Below, one piece after another: positions 1-6,293 of a DNA stretch of 10,510 bases. The stretch is from an uncultured Lachnospiraceae bacterium. Lineage in GTDB: Bacteria; Bacillota_A; Clostridia; Lachnospirales; Lachnospiraceae. The translations under genes and the position numbers were made by a program. The stretch covers positions 1-10,510 of the forward strand of contig CACZQE010000298.1 of assembly GCA_902783205.1 (NCBI GenBank), given 5' to 3'. The notes below the pieces were generated by a model, which saw only the letters and a program-made list of their open reading frames with translations, had not been told where the DNA came from and did no database searches. The first letter of the stretch is position 1. Every line of letters begins with the position of its first letter.

Positions 1-1170
1 ATCTTCCTTAAAGGGAATCAGACGGTGTACCATCACGGTGAGGATCATGGTGATCACAATGTCAGGCAGGGTATATCCCACCGGGATATCCACTCTCATG
101 AATATGCGGTACAGGATAAATCCGACCAGCCAGACCGCCAGGTTTCTCACATCATAATCCCTGTTTTCCGCATTCTTTTTCAGAATGAAAAAGTCGGTGA
201 TCATCACTGCTGCCATGGGGGCAAAAACAGAACCGATCAGATAGAGAAATCCCGTAATGTCATCCATGGGAAAGGCAATGGCACAGACAATGCCGACAGC
301 CGCCGTAATGACAGCCATTGTCTTTCCGGACAGTTTTCCGATAAATGTTTCCGCGGAAACACCGGCAGAAAAAGCATCAAGAAAAGTCGTTGTCACTGTG
401 GAAAATACGATGATGAGCAGTCCTGCCGCACCCAGGCCGGCACGGATCATGATGGTCGCTATGTCGGATGTGCCGGCAAATATTGCCGCCGCCATACCGA
501 TCACAAACATCCAGCAGCTGACAAGGCTGTATACTATAGTGCTGACCAGGGATGCCATAACCGGTTCTTCTGCTTCTCTTGTGTAGTCACCCACTACCGG
601 CAGCCAGGAAAGGGGCATGGAGACTGAAAGCTCCAGAGCCGCTCCAAAGCTGATCACTTCCGCGGGAATCACCCCGCCGCCCCCCTGTCCCATAATGGCA
701 AAGCAGAGCACGATGGTCAGGCCCAGCAGGGCAATCATAGCGACCAGGCTGACTTTTCCCAGATTTGTGATTCCGATGCAGATCCATACTATGATCAGGC
801 CACCGATCACGATACACCAGATCCATCTGCCGACAGACCATATGCCGGCGGCAGAAACAGATCCGTCATATATCATGATAGCAGTCCAGCCCGCAAGCTG
901 CAAGACATTTAACACAGAGAAGAGCAGTCCTCCCTTTTTTCCGTAGAACCTGCCCGCGGCTTCCATGGCGGAGTCCCCGGTCGTGCCGCTGATAAGGCCG
1001 CACAGAAAGAAAAAGATGCCGCCGATCACATGTCCGGCCAGGATGGCAAGCAGTCCTTTCTGCATGCCCAGGGGAGCCAGAAAAGTGCCGGTCAGGATCT
1101 CGGCAATCGAGACGCCCGCCCCGAACCAGATCAGGCCGTTATCAAATAAAGATGTTTTCTTTTTTTCCAT
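1..1170 (-). CDS. cytX: CytX, putative hydroxymethylpyrimidine permease (NCS1 family), 3' end beyond the window
   Basis: Reading the minus strand from the ATG at 1170 gives 390 codons with no stop, running off the window edge. The product is very hydrophobic, with about 10-12 likely membrane segments. It opens with a short charged stretch (MEKKKTSLFDNG) and then WFGAGVSIAEILTG, typical of the CytX branch of the nucleobase:cation symporter-1 family. WLPVVGDYTREAEEP near residue 193 is a conserved NCS1 segment. CytX proteins are around 400 residues, so little should be missing. The likely role is uptake of the thiamine pyrimidine precursor HMP across the cytoplasmic membrane. The gene starts 2 nt after the thiD stop, with GGAGG 7 nt before ATG 1170. 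An in-frame ATG at 1176 overlaps the thiD TGA but lies too close to that site. Substrate is inferred from family and operon position. Confidence 0.88.
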   Translation of the reverse strand, partial: MEKKKTSLFDNGLIWFGAGVSIAEILTGTFLAPLGMQKGLLAILAGHVIGGIFFFLCGLISGTTGDSAMEAAGRFYGKKGGLLFSVLNVLQLAGWTAIMIYDGSVSAAGIWSVGRWIWCIVIGGLIIVWICIGITNLGKVSLVAMIALLGLTIVLCFAIMGQGGGGVIPAEVISFGAALELSVSMPLSWLPVVGDYTREAEEPVMASLVSTIVYSLVSCWMFVIGMAAAIFAGTSDIATIMIRAGLGAAGLLIIVFSTVTTTFLDAFSAGVSAETFIGKLSGKTMAVITAAVGIVCAIAFPMDDITGFLYLIGSVFAPMAAVMITDFFILKKNAENRDYDVRNLAVWLVGFILYRIFMRVDIPVGYTLPDIVITMILTVMVHRLIPFKED

Positions 1171-1172
1171 GG

Positions 1173-1976
1173 TCATGCCTCCTCTGCAAATCGTCCTGTC
1201 AGATCAAAAGCGTGATTCATGGGGCCGGATCCTTTTCCAAGGTCCAGCATGGCGGAAAGGGCACCGGAAATATAATCCTTGGCCCTTCTTACGGACGTAT
1301 CCATATCAAATCCCTTGGCCAGGTTTGCGGCGATAGCGCTGGACAGGGTACAGCCTGTACCGTGGGTGTTGGGATTATAGATTCTTTTTCCCATAAACCA
1401 TCTTCCTTCTCCCCTGTGGAAGAGGAGGTCGTTGGCATCGTTGACATTGTGGCCGCCTTTTAAGAGGACGCTGCAGGAATAATCCTCCGATATTTTCCGG
1501 GCTGCACTGACCATGTCATCGGTGCTTTCTATTTTCATACCGGTAAGAACCTCAGCCTCGGGAATATTGGGTGTAATGACGTCAGATAAGGGGATCAGTT
1601 CCTCTTTCAGGGCACTGACCGCATCGTCGCTGATCAGCCTGGCGCCGCTGGTGGCCACCATGACCGGGTCGAGAACGATATTCTCCGCCTTATATTCCCG
1701 CAGTTTTCTCCCGATTACTGCAATCAGTTCCTTTTCCGATACCATTCCGATCTTTACTGCATCCGGGCGGATATCCGTAAATATCTGATCAAGCTCCTGC
1801 TCAAGAAATTCTGGTGTCACGTTCATGATTCCTGTTACGCCGGTCGTATTCTGTGCGGTCAGCGCAGTGATCGCGCTCATCGCAAATACACCATTCATGG
1901 TCATTGTCTTGATATCAGCCTGAATGCCGGCGCCTCCGCCGGAGTCACTCCCGGCGATTGTTAATGCTGTTCTCAT
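1173..1976 (-). CDS. thiD: ThiD, bifunctional HMP kinase / HMP-phosphate kinase
   Basis: A 267-residue ribokinase-fold enzyme of normal ThiD length. It phosphorylates hydroxymethylpyrimidine to HMP-P and then HMP-PP in the cytoplasm, supplying the pyrimidine half for ThiE. Visible signatures are the N-terminal TIAGSDSGGGAGIQADIK (residues 6-23), the pyrimidine-contacting Gln in TALTAQNT (about Gln42), DPVMVATSG (103-111), ITPNIPEAEVLTG (134-146), LKGGH (172-176) and the anion-hole/catalytic GTGC at 206-209. The frame stays open upstream to 2072. ATG 1976 is preferred because GGAGG sits 7 nt before it and the homologous sequence begins exactly there. It follows the HAD gene after 85 nt and is followed almost immediately by cytX. 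It is not the bacilysin-type or pyridoxal kinase paralogue as far as context shows. Confidence 0.95.
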   Translation of the reverse strand: MRTALTIAGSDSGGGAGIQADIKTMTMNGVFAMSAITALTAQNTTGVTGIMNVTPEFLEQELDQIFTDIRPDAVKIGMVSEKELIAVIGRKLREYKAENIVLDPVMVATSGARLISDDAVSALKEELIPLSDVITPNIPEAEVLTGMKIESTDDMVSAARKISEDYSCSVLLKGGHNVNDANDLLFHRGEGRWFMGKRIYNPNTHGTGCTLSSAIAANLAKGFDMDTSVRRAKDYISGALSAMLDLGKGSGPMNHAFDLTGRFAEEA

Positions 1977-2061
1977 ATTATGTCCTCCTTTGCAACAGTC
2001 ATTAATTTTATATGGCGACAGAAGGTGGTGCCCCCAATCTGCCGCAAAAACTTCTTTCGGC

Positions 2062-2721
2062 TCAGCCTTCAAGAAGCCTTTCTATCTTATGAAATTGTCT
2101 GAAATCCTCCAGAAAGAGGTCTGCTTCCTGCATGATCCGGTCGCGGTCGGCCCGACTGGCGTCATCTGCCACCGCGCACACAAAAAAGCCGTCCCCGGCT
2201 GCGGCATGCACTGCCTGGTAAACATCTTCAAAGACCAGAGTCTCTTCCGGAACAGTTCCCAGCTTTCCTGCTGCAGCCCGGTAGATCACTGCTTCCTTTT
2301 TTGTGGTATGGTAGTCCTCACATACAAGCATATGGTCAAAATAGTCCCAGATGCCCAGCCTGCGAAGGGCCGCTTCCTCCAGGTCCGGATCCCCGATCGT
2401 GGCAAGTGCCATGGGGATCCCCCTCTCCCTGAGCATATCAAGGGCCTGTCTGACCCCTGCTTTTGCCTTCACTTCATACCTGTAGAAGGCATCCGTGATT
2501 TCTGTTAAGCCCTGTCTTATCTCCTCCGGACTGCCGGGCAGGCCGTAGTGGTTTTTCAGATACAGGACCCCTTCGGCAATGGTCATGGGGAAAAGGATCT
2601 CCGCCAGATTTTCCTCCGCACGGATTCCCTGTCCTTTCAGATACCTGACCCCCAGTTCTTCCCAGATCGGCATGGAATCGATCAGGGTTCCGTCGATATC
2701 AAATACCGCTCCTTTGATCAT
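2062..2721 (-). CDS. HAD-superfamily phosphatase in the thiamine operon
   Basis: A 219-residue haloacid dehalogenase-type hydrolase with a helical cap, of the beta-phosphoglucomutase/phosphatase group. Motif I is DIDGT (8-12, nucleophile Asp8, acid/base Asp10). Motif II is in LATIGD (Thr108). The motif III lysine is in TTKKEA (141-142). Motif IV is VFEDVYQAV (163-171, Glu165/Asp166). It lies between thiE and thiD, starts 12 nt after the thiE stop and is probably co-transcribed, with a weak AGGA close to the ATG. The substrate cannot be read from sequence. Its place among thiamine salvage genes, with no thiL in view, suggests thiamine monophosphate phosphatase (giving thiamine for a pyrophosphokinase) or clean-up of a phosphorylated precursor. 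That is inference; HAD specificity is poorly predicted by family. Confidence 0.9.
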   Translation of the reverse strand: MIKGAVFDIDGTLIDSMPIWEELGVRYLKGQGIRAEENLAEILFPMTIAEGVLYLKNHYGLPGSPEEIRQGLTEITDAFYRYEVKAKAGVRQALDMLRERGIPMALATIGDPDLEEAALRRLGIWDYFDHMLVCEDYHTTKKEAVIYRAAAGKLGTVPEETLVFEDVYQAVHAAAGDGFFVCAVADDASRADRDRIMQEADLFLEDFRQFHKIERLLEG

Positions 2722-2733
2722 ACTTCCTGCCCT

Positions 2734-3390
2734 CTATTCATCGGCGTTTACAGCCTTAGAAGTCTGCTCTTTCAGATCGGCAGCCGCAGCCCGGATATCC
2801 TCTTTGGCAAAGATGGCGGAAATAACCGCCACCCCGGCAATACCTGTCCCCGCAAGCCGGGTGACATTGTCCCTGGTTATCCCCCCGATGGCTACCACCG
2901 GGATATTCACTGCCCGGCAGATTTCTTTCAGTGTCTGATGACTTACATCTTCCGCGTCATCCTTGGATCCGGTCGGAAATACGGCCCCGACTCCCAGATA
3001 GTCCGCTCCGCATGCCTCGGCACGCTTTGCCTCCTCCACCGTACAGGCGGAGACACCCAGGATCTTGCCGGGCCCAATCTTTTCTCTTACCCTGCCGGCT
3101 TCCATATCACTCTGTCCTACATGGACGCCGTCCGCGCCGCATTCCAGAGCCAGTTCCACATCGTCGTCCACCACAAAGGGCACGTTGAATTTCCTGCACA
3201 GGGCAAGGATTTCCTCCGCTTCCGCCAGGAAAGCATCATGGGGAAGGCTCATATCATCCTTCTCCCTGATCTGTACAAATGTCACTCCCCCCTGCAGGGC
3301 CTTTTCCACGTCTTCATAGAGGCTTCGCCCATTCAGCCAGTGCCGGTCTGTCACCGCATATAAAAGAAGAGATTCTTTATCGAATTTCAT
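2734..3390 (-). CDS. thiE: ThiE, thiamine-phosphate synthase
   Basis: A 218-residue TIM-barrel enzyme that joins HMP-PP and hydroxyethylthiazole phosphate to give thiamine monophosphate and pyrophosphate. Family landmarks are YAVTDR (11-16), VQIREKD (39-45), PFVVDDDVELAL (71-82), GVHVGQSD (88-95), GVSACTVEEA (112-121), DYLGVGAVFPTGSK (130-143), VAIGGI (166-171) and the phosphate-binding GVAVISAI near 186-193. All expected active-site segments are present. The start is set at ATG 3390, where GGAG lies 6 nt upstream and the protein begins at the usual distance from YAVTDR; the frame is open to 3441 but inside thiM. The first 14 nt overlap the end of thiM, suggesting translational coupling. It acts directly downstream of ThiM and ThiD. 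Confidence 0.95.
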   Translation of the reverse strand: MKFDKESLLLYAVTDRHWLNGRSLYEDVEKALQGGVTFVQIREKDDMSLPHDAFLAEAEEILALCRKFNVPFVVDDDVELALECGADGVHVGQSDMEAGRVREKIGPGKILGVSACTVEEAKRAEACGADYLGVGAVFPTGSKDDAEDVSHQTLKEICRAVNIPVVAIGGITRDNVTRLAGTGIAGVAVISAIFAKEDIRAAAADLKEQTSKAVNADE

Positions 3391-4198
3391 ATTTTGCTCC
3401 TTGCTCCAGTGTCTTTGCGTCCATATTGAACACAGCATCAATGATCCTGTTTCTGTAGGTGGAATTGCCGTCTCCCTCTTTCATCCCGGCCCATCCGATC
3501 TCTCCTGCCAGGCCCATGAGGCTCACAGCCGCTGCCGCCGCCTCCAGATGATTGTCCGGATTGGCTGCCAGATAAGCTGTCATCAGGCCGGAAAGCTGGC
3601 ATCCTGTTCCGGTAATGGCGCTCATTTCAGGCCTTCCGTTCCGGATTACGTAGCACTTTTCCCCGTCTGCAACCAGGTCGATTGCCCCGGTTGCCGCCAG
3701 GATACATCCGCATTCTTTTGCGTAATTTTTTATAAAGTCCACCATATAATCCAGGTTGTCCTCACTGACCGCGTCTGCAGCGTCCGCGTCCACACCCCGG
3801 GTGGTACTGCTTCCGACGGCCAGCGCCTTAAGCTCTGAAATATTTCCCCGGATCACTGTAAAATGCAGCTCATCCATCAGGGATACGGCCGTGTCGGTTC
3901 TGAGCGCCGAAGCTCCCGCTCCGACCGGGTCAAGCAGGAGGACATGTCCCAGCTCCTCTGCCTTTTTTCCCGCTATGTGCATAGCCTCGATGGTCTGCCT
4001 GTTCAGTGTTCCTATATTGATATTCAGTCCGTTGCAGATTGCGGTAATGTCTGCCGCTTCCGCCGGCTCGTCCGCCATGATCGGACTGGCTCCGGCTGCC
4101 AGGATTACATTTGCAACGTCATTGACCGTCACATAATTGGTGATATTGTGTACCAGCGGGCTTTTTTCTTTTACCTGTTCCAAACATTTTCCAAACAT
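3377..4198 (-). CDS. thiM: ThiM, hydroxyethylthiazole kinase
   Basis: A 273-residue ribokinase-like enzyme that phosphorylates salvaged 4-methyl-5-hydroxyethylthiazole for ThiE. Seen in the sequence are PLVHNITNYVTVND (14-27), GASPIMADEP (36-45), NINIGTL (59-65), LLLDPVGAGAS (87-97), IRGNISELKAL (116-126) and the catalytic-loop SAITGTGCQLSG (193-204, Cys200). Length and motif spacing match the family, and no key residue appears lost. ATG 4198 is chosen for the AGGAGG at 4206-4211 with 7-nt spacing. A TTG at 4225 is in frame but has no ribosome binding site. It is the first gene after the TPP riboswitch and its terminator, so it should be repressed when TPP is plentiful. Its 3' end overlaps thiE by 14 nt. 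Confidence 0.96.
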   Translation of the reverse strand: MFGKCLEQVKEKSPLVHNITNYVTVNDVANVILAAGASPIMADEPAEAADITAICNGLNINIGTLNRQTIEAMHIAGKKAEELGHVLLLDPVGAGASALRTDTAVSLMDELHFTVIRGNISELKALAVGSSTTRGVDADAADAVSEDNLDYMVDFIKNYAKECGCILAATGAIDLVADGEKCYVIRNGRPEMSAITGTGCQLSGLMTAYLAANPDNHLEAAAAAVSLMGLAGEIGWAGMKEGDGNSTYRNRIIDAVFNMDAKTLEQGAKYEIR

Positions 4199-4205
4199 CT
4201 GTCTG

Positions 4206-4211
4206 CCTCCT
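4206..4211 (-). promoter_or_regulatory. Ribosome binding site of thiM
   Basis: On the minus strand this is a full AGGAGG, 7 nt before the ATG at 4198. It fixes the thiM start over the upstream TTG at 4225. It lies just beyond the imperfect hairpin at 4223-4244, so it would be exposed if that hairpin forms. Confidence 0.8.
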
Positions 4212-4222
4212 ATTTGTGAATT

Positions 4223-4311
4223 CAAGATTCGCTCGCGAGTCTTGGCGCCGGATTCGGGTCAGCTCTGCTGACATTATTCCTTTCCGAATCCGTGCGCATC
4301 CTCGCGGAGCG
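4223..4311 (-). repeat. Nested palindromic element in the thiM leader
   Basis: This stretch folds on itself at several levels. The outermost arms are 4230-4239 and 4301-4311 (10 bp with one bulged base). Inside are 4245-4248 paired with 4294-4297, and 4249-4257 paired with 4284-4292 (9 perfect pairs, CGGATTCGG/CCGAATCCG). A 6-bp hairpin at 4258-4272 (GTCAGC, 3-nt loop, GCTGAC) sits within. A competing local hairpin at 4223-4244 (9-bp arms, one mismatch, 4-nt loop) uses the same outer arm, so the two forms exclude each other. It could be a regulatory RNA structure in the leader or a short interspersed palindromic repeat. It matches no riboswitch class I can name, and I see no coding potential. 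Confidence 0.65.
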
Positions 4312-4313
4312 TT

Positions 4314-4394
4314 TATCAGATGGGAGATTGGACTCCCTCTGAACAAGCGAATGATTCTCCCCTTATAGAAGAGGGAGTCTTCTCCCATCTGATA
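4314..4394 (-). repeat. 81-nt inverted repeat (long hairpin) directly after the riboswitch terminator
   Basis: A near-perfect long hairpin. The outer arms 4314-4327 and 4381-4394 pair over 14 bp (TATCAGATGGGAGA against TCTCCCATCTGATA). The inner arms 4331-4340 and 4370-4379 pair over 10 bp (GACTCCCTCT against AGAGGGAGTC). They are separated by a 3-against-1 internal loop and closed by a 29-nt loop. It begins at the last U of the intrinsic terminator. The outer repeat can be read as TA-flanked terminal inverted repeats, as expected for a miniature element inserted at TA, but there is no transposase and it is very short. It could equally be a leader RNA structure. Confidence 0.7.
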
Positions 4395-4425
4395 AAAAAT
4401 GCACTGCCCGACCGGACAGTGCATT
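4394..4425 (-). terminator. Intrinsic terminator of the TPP riboswitch expression platform
   Basis: On the minus strand a 12-bp stem (AATGCACTGTCC / GGGCAGTGCATT, with one G-U pair) closes a 4-nt loop and runs into a six-U tract. It starts 34 nt after the conserved end of the TPP aptamer and lies 196 nt before thiM. This fits premature termination of the thi operon when TPP is bound. It may also end read-through from the phosphatase gene upstream, which has no terminator of its own. Confidence 0.9.
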
Positions 4426-4466
4426 GTAGCATTCAAAAAGACTTCTCCTTTTTCTATGATCCCTAC
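4426..4466 (-). promoter_or_regulatory. Candidate alternative (switching) hairpin between aptamer and terminator
   Basis: GTAG (4463-4466) in the conserved 3' core of the aptamer can pair with CTAC (4426-4429). CAT can pair with ATG inside that, and AAAAAG (4448-4453) pairs with CTTTTT (4435-4440) around a 7-nt loop. Forming the outer part would break the ligand-bound aptamer. It abuts the terminator stem without overlapping it, so it is not a classical antiterminator. The inner 6-bp hairpin is plain; the outer pairing is inference. Confidence 0.4.
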
Positions 4467-4538
4467 GTTGGCATTATCCAAATCAGGTTATGGGTCAGGA
4501 TGCATTATCCTTTCTCAGCCCGGCTTCGAGCTCCCCTT
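4460..4538 (-). ncRNA. TPP riboswitch (THI element)
   Basis: The minus strand carries the conserved TPP aptamer. In order: GGGGAG (4531-4536); P3 hairpin 4517-4532 (6 bp, 4-nt loop); the invariant CTGAGA (4513-4518); a P3a hairpin 4497-4511 (AGGAT, AATGC loop, ATCCT); CCC (4492-4494), which pairs with the GGGG to form P2; then CCTGATTTGGATAATGCC and the terminal CGTAGGGA. The last part includes a TTGG/CCAA stem at 4468-4481. It binds thiamine pyrophosphate and here controls thiM-thiE-HAD-thiD-cytX through the terminator at 4394-4425. P1 looks weak: the bases just outside GGGG and AGGGA do not pair well. Identification is by motif recall, not a covariance-model score. Confidence 0.95.
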
Positions 4539-4552
4539 TTTTATATATAAAA

Positions 4553-4579
4553 ATTATACCCTCTATTCCCTTTTGTCAA
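4553..4579 (-). promoter_or_regulatory. Sigma-70-type promoter of the thiamine operon
   Basis: On the minus strand a perfect -35 (TTGACA, 4574-4579) and a perfect -10 (TATAAT, 4553-4558) are separated by 15 bp, shorter than the usual 17. The -35 lies inside the last codons of the phosphatase gene. The predicted start near 4546 is about 10 nt before the aptamer. A 16-bp AT palindrome at 4538-4553 follows directly. Confidence 0.6.
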
Positions 4580-6218
4580 TAGAATCCTCGGCTTCCGGAC
4601 CCAAATACTCCATGCAGAGCATGGTCAGGTCGTCAAACTGGGGCATATCGCAGGTAAAGGCATTTACACTTTCGGTTATGCACTCCAGGATTTCCCGGGG
4701 ACTCCCGTCTTTACAGGTGTTCAGAGTTTCTACGATCTTTTTTATCCCGTACATCCGGTTATCCTCGGCCCTGGCTTCGGAAAGCCCGTCTGTATAAATG
4801 AAAATCTTGTCGCCTTTTCCCAGCATGATTTCAAAATCCCTGTAAGTGATGCCGGGCATGGCTCCGGCAACAAGGCCGTGTTTTGTCTTCATATCTACAA
4901 AATTGCCGCCCTTCTTGTAGACAATTGCATCGTCATGGCCGGCGATGGAGGCGGTGAGCCTGCCGGTGGACAGCTCCAGAATTCCCAGCCACAGGGTGAC
5001 AAACATCTCCGCTTCATTGTGGGCGCAGATGCTGTCATTGACATAGGCCAGTATCTCGGCGGGAGTTCCTCCCAGCCTGGTCTTGTCACTCAGCACAATA
5101 TTGGTCTCCATCATGAATAGTGCCGCCGGCACGCCTTTATCGGACACATCACCGATTACCAGGGCAAGATGGTCGTCATCAATCATGAAAAAGTTGTAAA
5201 AGTCTCCGCCCACTTCTTTGGCAGGTGTCATGGAGGCATAGATGTCGAACTCAGTCTTTTCGGGAATAGCCGGAAAGTCATTGGGAACGGCATTCTCCTG
5301 AATCTTGCCCGCCAGAGAAAGCTCAGCCCCGATCCTCTCCTTTTCCGCGGTTACTGCCGTCAGATTCTCCATATAGGTAACCATGTCAGACTCCATGGTT
5401 TCGATGGCATCTACCAGATTTATTATTTCCGTGAATCTGCTGATCGTATCGAGAGGCTCTCCTTTGGTATTGCTTCTGGCAAAGCGGGCAGCTTCAGCCG
5501 ACACCTTTCCTACCGGCTCGACAAAGTTTTTCCTGATAAAAGAAGTAACAACCAAAGCCGCCACCAGCGAAAGGATAAAGGCCGAAACGGCAACTGTGAT
5601 CAGATAAGGTTCAATCCCTTCCCTGATCTCGCTGATCGGGCGCTGCATGCATAATATCGCCGCCACATCTCCTGCCGAGTTTTTAACCGGGACCATTGTA
5701 GTAATATGGGGATGCTGCCCGTCGGTCGGCCGGTTGCGGTAAACAGTTTCATAAAGTGACTTCTGTTCATAGATATTTCTGTACTTACGGCGGTATTCGT
5801 CGTTTGTGGTGTCCCTTTTATGCCCCAGTTCCCACTCTACATATTCCGAGTCGTCCACCTCATTGTTAATGGGATTAAAGATGGAGACAAATCTTCCGTA
5901 GTCTGACCTGTCAACTTTGATGATATAGATCATAGTGACATTCATTCTTTTGCAGTAATCGTCCAGAACCCGCTTGGTTTCCAGATACTGTACCCTCTCT
6001 TTCCCGGCAAGATAGGCATCGAGCAGGTCGCCGTTGACCAGAGCTGTTGCCGTATCAGCCATATGATAGGTCGATGTGGAGTATTCTTTTTTGAATGCAT
6101 TGGTAAAGCTCAGGGAGCCAAGCCCGCTGACAATTGCGCCGAATGCCACGAGCGATATAACAATCGCACTGATGAAACTGACCGCCATACTGGTGCGCAG
6201 TTTTTTCAGTTTATCCAT
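4563..6218 (-). CDS. Membrane sensor PP2C phosphatase (SpoIIE/RsbU type)
   Basis: A 551-residue Ser/Thr phosphatase, probably dephosphorylating an anti-anti-sigma or similar STAS protein. Order seen: membrane segment 11-34; an extracytoplasmic sensor region of about 36-203 (single-Cache-like in position, not identified by motif); membrane segment 204-227; a HAMP-like linker 228-285; a helical segment 285-312; and the SpoIIE/PP2C domain about 325-538. Metal-binding acidic residues are in place: EVGGDFY (Asp339), IGDVSDKG (Asp357), YTDGLSEA (Asp477) and QFDDLTM (Asp529/530). The usual AGHNP motif is replaced by AGHDDA (426-431). It starts 75 nt after the tetR stop, with AGAGG about 6 nt before the ATG, so it may share that transcript. 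No partner kinase, STAS protein or sigma factor is in the window, so its target and signal are unknown. Confidence 0.92.
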   Translation of the reverse strand: MDKLKKLRTSMAVSFISAIVISLVAFGAIVSGLGSLSFTNAFKKEYSTSTYHMADTATALVNGDLLDAYLAGKERVQYLETKRVLDDYCKRMNVTMIYIIKVDRSDYGRFVSIFNPINNEVDDSEYVEWELGHKRDTTNDEYRRKYRNIYEQKSLYETVYRNRPTDGQHPHITTMVPVKNSAGDVAAILCMQRPISEIREGIEPYLITVAVSAFILSLVAALVVTSFIRKNFVEPVGKVSAEAARFARSNTKGEPLDTISRFTEIINLVDAIETMESDMVTYMENLTAVTAEKERIGAELSLAGKIQENAVPNDFPAIPEKTEFDIYASMTPAKEVGGDFYNFFMIDDDHLALVIGDVSDKGVPAALFMMETNIVLSDKTRLGGTPAEILAYVNDSICAHNEAEMFVTLWLGILELSTGRLTASIAGHDDAIVYKKGGNFVDMKTKHGLVAGAMPGITYRDFEIMLGKGDKIFIYTDGLSEARAEDNRMYGIKKIVETLNTCKDGSPREILECITESVNAFTCDMPQFDDLTMLCMEYLGPEAEDSIDKRE

Positions 6219-6264
6219 CCTGATCCTCTCTCTCTTTTATCAGCTATAACAGCTTTTTCCTTCC

Positions 6265-6286
6265 CTGCCTGAACTATCACAGGCAG
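6265..6286 (-). other. Small hairpin between tetR and the phosphatase gene
   Basis: A 7-bp perfect stem (CTGCCTG/CAGGCAG) with an 8-nt loop lies 7 bp after the tetR stop. No U tract follows on the minus strand, so it is not a standard intrinsic terminator. It could be an mRNA stability or processing structure, or chance. Confidence 0.35.
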
Positions 6287-6293
6287 CCTGATA

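Noticed and set aside
25..627. Plus-strand open frame of 200 codons rich in His, Asp, Gly and Arg.
   Set aside because: It lies opposite the cytX membrane protein. The odd composition is what antisense of hydrophobic codons gives.
1977..2061. Possible hairpin (GCCG...CGGC) in the 85-nt gap between the HAD gene and thiD as an internal terminator or second riboswitch.
   Set aside because: Only about four solid base pairs with bulges, no U tract and no aptamer motif.
1977..2072. N-terminal extension of ThiD by 32 residues.
   Set aside because: The frame is open, but the strong AGGAGG precedes ATG 1976 and ThiD homology begins at MRTALTIAGSD. The extension would also overlap the HAD gene.
2548..3363. 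Long plus-strand open frame (271 codons) opposite thiE and the HAD gene.
   Set aside because: It is antisense to two clearly conserved enzymes, has no ribosome binding site and shows no recognisable domain. It is a codon-bias shadow.
4119..4481. Minus-strand open frame of 120 codons across the thi leader, as a possible leader peptide.
   Set aside because: It runs through the riboswitch end, terminator and hairpins and overlaps thiM out of frame, with no ribosome binding site. The region is explained by RNA structure.
6265..6286. Hairpin after tetR as an intrinsic terminator.
   Set aside because: No U tract follows on the minus strand, and on the plus strand it would serve no gene.
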